From Euglena gracilis (lineage: Eukaryota; Euglenida; Euglenophyceae; Euglenales): DNA of 64,000 nt. The stretch is from contig CP154956.1 of the NCBI GenBank assembly GCA_039621445.1, positions 12,337,443 through 12,401,442 on the forward strand, given 5' to 3'. Made by a program: the position numbers and the translations under genes. Positions 61,151 to 64,000 of the stretch are shown one piece after another; position 1 is the first letter of the stretch; the number at the start of each line of letters is the position of its first letter. Under the pieces are notes generated by a model. The model did no database searches. It worked only from the letters and a program-made list of their open reading frames with translations, and was not told where the DNA came from.

Positions 61151-61536
61151 CATCATTTGCTTAAGGACCCCGGGGGGGGGGGTACTGGCTAGCCAATCGG
61201 CTAGACACTGGAAAAGTGGGCTAGCTAGACCCCCTGGGGGGGGGGGGTCCGGGGGTCCCCCCGGACTGGGAAAAAATTTTTCTTCCGGCGCTTGGCGCCG
61301 GAGGAAAAATGAGGGTTTTAACAGGTTTTTGGCTGATTTTGTTCCAAAAATTCCCAAAAATGGCCAAAAACGGGCATTTTTGGCCATTTTTGGGGTCCGA
61401 AAAAAAATTCCACTGGCTAGCCCTGCTAGCAGACCCCCCCGGGGGGGGTCTGCTAGAAAACCCACTAGCCAAATTTGGACTAGCTGCAGTCCAGCCCCCC
61501 CCGGGGGGGTGCTGCAATCCCTTAAGCAAATGCCTG
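61151..61536. mobile_element. TTGCTTAAG-family hAT-like MITE with perfect 8-bp TSD
   Basis: A 386-bp element with CATTTGCTTAAGG near the left end and CCTTAAGCAAATGCCTG at the right. Both flanks are GTGGGGAA (61143-61150, 61537-61544). Inside are CTGGCTAGCC/GGGCTAGCTAG, TTTTTGGCCATTTTTGG and GGCGCTTGGCGCC. It lies 72 bp from another element with a perfect duplication. Confidence 0.85.
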
Positions 61537-61954
61537 GTGGGGAAAAATTTTGCCCGACAAAAATCACACCCAATAAAGACCTGTCCGAGATTGTTCTAGA
61601 ACTTCAACTGAATTAAGGTTTTCATGGCGCGTTCAAGTGATGCCAGGGTAGCACAGGAAGGCCTGGTAGGGGGGGTCGAACCCACTCACTCACCACAGTA
61701 CCTGTGCAAGGAAAATTCCTTCAGCGCAAAAGGAATATTTTGATTGACCTAAAAATCAGCACCGAAAAAATGGAAGGCCCGGCGGGGGGCCTGGTGGGGG
61801 GTCGGACCCACCCACCCAACAGGATGGGGGTGGGGGGGGGGGGCGACCAGGTTTTGGATAGTGCTGAGCTCTTAATAAGCGCGCACCCCCCCTTCATTGA
61901 TCCTCTCATCCGGCCCACTACATGGAGCTCTGTTGACTGAAATGGAAGGGTTTT

Positions 61955-62245
61955 GTGCCCGAAACGGGGCGCTGGCGGGTCGAAAAGCGCTCATTTTCGG
62001 TCCAAAAACAGTTTTTCCGGGTCCGGGAGGCCAAAAAACATCGTTTCGGGCAAAAAAACTTTTCTCGATTTTTTTCGACTTTTTTGACCCGGTTTTGACC
62101 CGAAGTCAATGGGTTGGCGGCCCAAAACGGGGCGCTGGCGGGTCGAAAAACGCTCATTATCGGCTCAAAAACAGGTTTTCTGAGTCTGTGAGGCCAAAAA
62201 AACAGCGTTTCGGGCAAAAAAAAATTTCGATTTTTTTCGACTTTT
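61955..62245. repeat. 163-bp tandem duplication
   Basis: AAACGGGGCGCTGGCGGGTC starts both copies (61962 and 62125), each followed by GCTCATT, a CAAAAACAG...GAGGCCAAAAAACA block, CGTTTCGGGCAAAAAAA and a TCGATTTTTTTCGAC palindrome. Two copies, well conserved. Confidence 0.8.
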
Positions 62246-62319
62246 TTTTGGCCGAAAACGGTGAAGGCGAACAGTGGAAAAAGTGTACAAAATGGCCCAA
62301 ATTGGCCAAAAAAAAACCG

Positions 62320-62760
62320 CCCGTATCTTGGGCTAGGCGGTGAGCTGCGGGGAAATCAACATCCCAGTAGATAGAGCGTGGCAAGGGCTTCAATTTAGGT
62401 CTCCGGACATTTCCTTTGATTTGGCATCGTTTTCGAGAAATTTTGAAAACATTGATTTTTTGACCCAAGTCGAACAGTGGGAAAAGTGTACAAAACGGCC
62501 ATCCAGGCCAAAAACGGCCGTATCTCGGGCTAGGCGGGGAGTTGCAGGGAAATCAAAATACCAGCAGATGGGGCGTCCCAAGGGCTTCAAATTAGGTCTC
62601 CGGACATTTCCTTTGATTTGTCTTCATTTTGGAGATATTTTGAAAATTGACATTTTTTGGCCGAAATGGCAGAGTCCAAAGGGGGGGGGGCGGGTAAATC
62701 CTACCCAGTTTGGACCCCTTCGCGCATGAATAACTCGGGCCTGGCGGGGAATTGGGGGTC
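62320..62760. repeat. CTCGGGCTAGGCGG...CCGGACATTTCCTTTG repeats
   Basis: Two full tandem copies (about 62320-62460 and 62515-62655) and a third partial start at 62725 (AACTCGGGCCTGGCGGGG). The same unit is in the PDI intron at 29285-29462. Each copy is followed by GAACAGTGG or GCAGAGTCC-type spacers. Confidence 0.75.
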
Positions 62761-62873
62761 AAACCCAGGTGATTCGGAAACTAGAAAACCAGTCGCTCGC
62801 GACTGAAAAAAAAAATTCGGGAACGGGGCCGGGATCATGGTGATAATCCGTCGGTTCTCCTGGTGGCCCCGAC

Positions 62874-62875
<2 letters not shown>

Positions 62876-62905
<30 letters not shown>
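62876..62905. repeat. Poly-G run
   Basis: Uninterrupted G run of about 28 bases. Confidence 0.9.
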
Positions 62906-62906
<1 letters not shown>

Positions 62907-63019
62907 TCGCCAGGGGTAAGCTTCGCTCTTACCCATAAAGGGATAAGAGCTCAGCGACCCCCCCATCCACCACACATAGGGTTGCAGTATTCCCGTACAG
63001 CCCTGGGGGATGGACTGTT

Positions 63020-64000
63020 GCATTCCGGGGGGGCTCCATTAGCTAGCCATCGAGCTGGCCACCAGAAGCCAAAACCAAAAAGCTAGACCCCACCTCCCTG
63101 GGGGGTTCCGGGCCCACCTAACCAGAAAAAAATTCCTCCAGCGCTACATGCTGAGGTGGAAGTAGGGTTTTTAATATGTTTTTTTGGGTGTTATTTTGTC
63201 CCAAAAATTTTCAAAGATTTCCAAAAATGGGCCATTTTTGGCGATTTTTGGGGTCAAAAATTTCCAGACCAGCAGACCCCCCAAAGGAGGGTCCACCTGG
63301 ATTTCACTAATACACACTGGAGAGGGTAAAAAAGGGGGGAGAAGTGAATCAAAATTGCTTGGTGAAATCTGACCCCAAAAATGACTTGATTTTGGACAAC
63401 GTCCGCCAAAAGATGCACTTCTTCGTGACATCGGCCAAGTAATCATCATGATCATCAACATCATCATCATTATCATCAGCACAATGGGATTCGGAAAATG
63501 GAGAGGGCATATAAATCTGGGGACTCGCTGGTACTTTCCCCAAAAATAAAAAATAAAACGCATGCCCAAGTCTTCGAAAATGGGTCTGAATGGAAGCCCT
63601 GGCGTCGACCTGCCCCAAAACCACAAAAAAAGGTTCACAATCGCTGAAACACACAAACTCGCTGCCGAAAAATAGAAAATGGCCCCAGAGCAGAGCGCCT
63701 TTGTTTCAACTTCTGATGTTTGCGGAGGGACTGTCCAATTATTAAACACTTGAAATCACGATGAGGTCTTCTGGCCGGCAAATGCAGTTGCACTCTTGCC
63801 ATTTGTGTGGCTGCTGGATTTGGACGCGTCGGCGGTGTAAGCTGTGACTGGTGACTGGGTGCAGAACTCCTTTTCAACACTCCTGAATGTTTTCACCATT
63901 CAAAGAAAAAAGTGCCGTCCAAGCATGTTCTTTGTGACATTTTGAGCTTGACCCATTTTCAGTTCTCAGGTCGACCTTAGTGAGTCCATAAGACAAGGTA
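63020..64000. other. Repeat remnants and possible exon
   Basis: A decayed TTGCTTAAG-family copy (about 63040-63300, with CCAGCAGACCCCCC) and a CATCATCATC-type run (63440-63480). The minus strand at 63740-63880 reads MARVQLHLPARRPHRDFKC in an open frame, which I cannot identify. Confidence 0.3.

Noticed and set aside
1-64000. CRISPR arrays, rRNA, bacterial operons
   Set aside because: Looked for regular spacer-repeat arrays, conserved rRNA segments and tightly packed genes; none seen. tRNAs were not searched exhaustively.

Overview
This is nuclear DNA of an intron-rich unicellular eukaryote. Short exons with GT-AG (and apparently some GC-AG) borders sit in kilobase-scale introns, simple-sequence runs are frequent, and nothing prokaryotic was seen (no Shine-Dalgarno operons, no CRISPR). 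A vacuolar-type two-pore K+ channel with EF hands, a SWEET-type sugar carrier, an ER protein disulfide isomerase and a retroelement carrying GEAxNPGP motifs suggest an algal or alveolate/stramenopile-like protist. The lineage is inference; I cannot name the species. All recognised genes lie on the minus strand.

Layout. About 0.2-3.8 kb (perhaps to 7.4 kb): exons of a K+ channel (TM1, pore TMVGYGD, possible TM2) running off the left edge. 9.75-22.2 kb: a second, two-pore K+ channel (TM1, pore TTVGYGD, linker TM, second pore TVGFSD, last TM, C-terminal EF hand with stop). 23-25 kb: two unidentified reading frames, each split by a transposon with a perfect 8-bp target duplication. 27 kb: a possible small plus-strand gene. 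29.1-33.0 kb: a protein disulfide isomerase with six exons whose phases can be joined through the whole gene, a strong model. 39.8-48.1 kb: a SWEET transporter; its last three exons also join in phase. 49.7 kb: a terminal exon of an unknown gene. 50.7-55.1 kb: a decayed retroelement-like block with OTU, Dam-like and C5 methyltransferase, aspartic protease and J-domain fragments, GEAxNPGP motifs and a CCCH finger. 55-64 kb: almost entirely repeats.

Most of the DNA between exons is short non-autonomous transposons with G/C homopolymer cores. I could define at least six families by terminal inverted repeats. For many copies I found perfect or near-perfect 8-bp target duplications (hAT-like); others are flanked by TA (Stowaway/mariner-like).

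The most interesting observation is a 60-bp hAT-like element with an 8-bp duplication inside the disulfide isomerase coding exon. Its terminal repeats supply GT and TTAAG so that a 44-nt intron can be removed, leaving an exact 24-nt in-frame addition. The last intron of the SWEET gene is also a copy of a dispersed repeat and ends in TTAAG. This suggests that transposons are making introns here (introner-like behaviour). All similarity calls come from reading motifs; no database search or RNA evidence was available.
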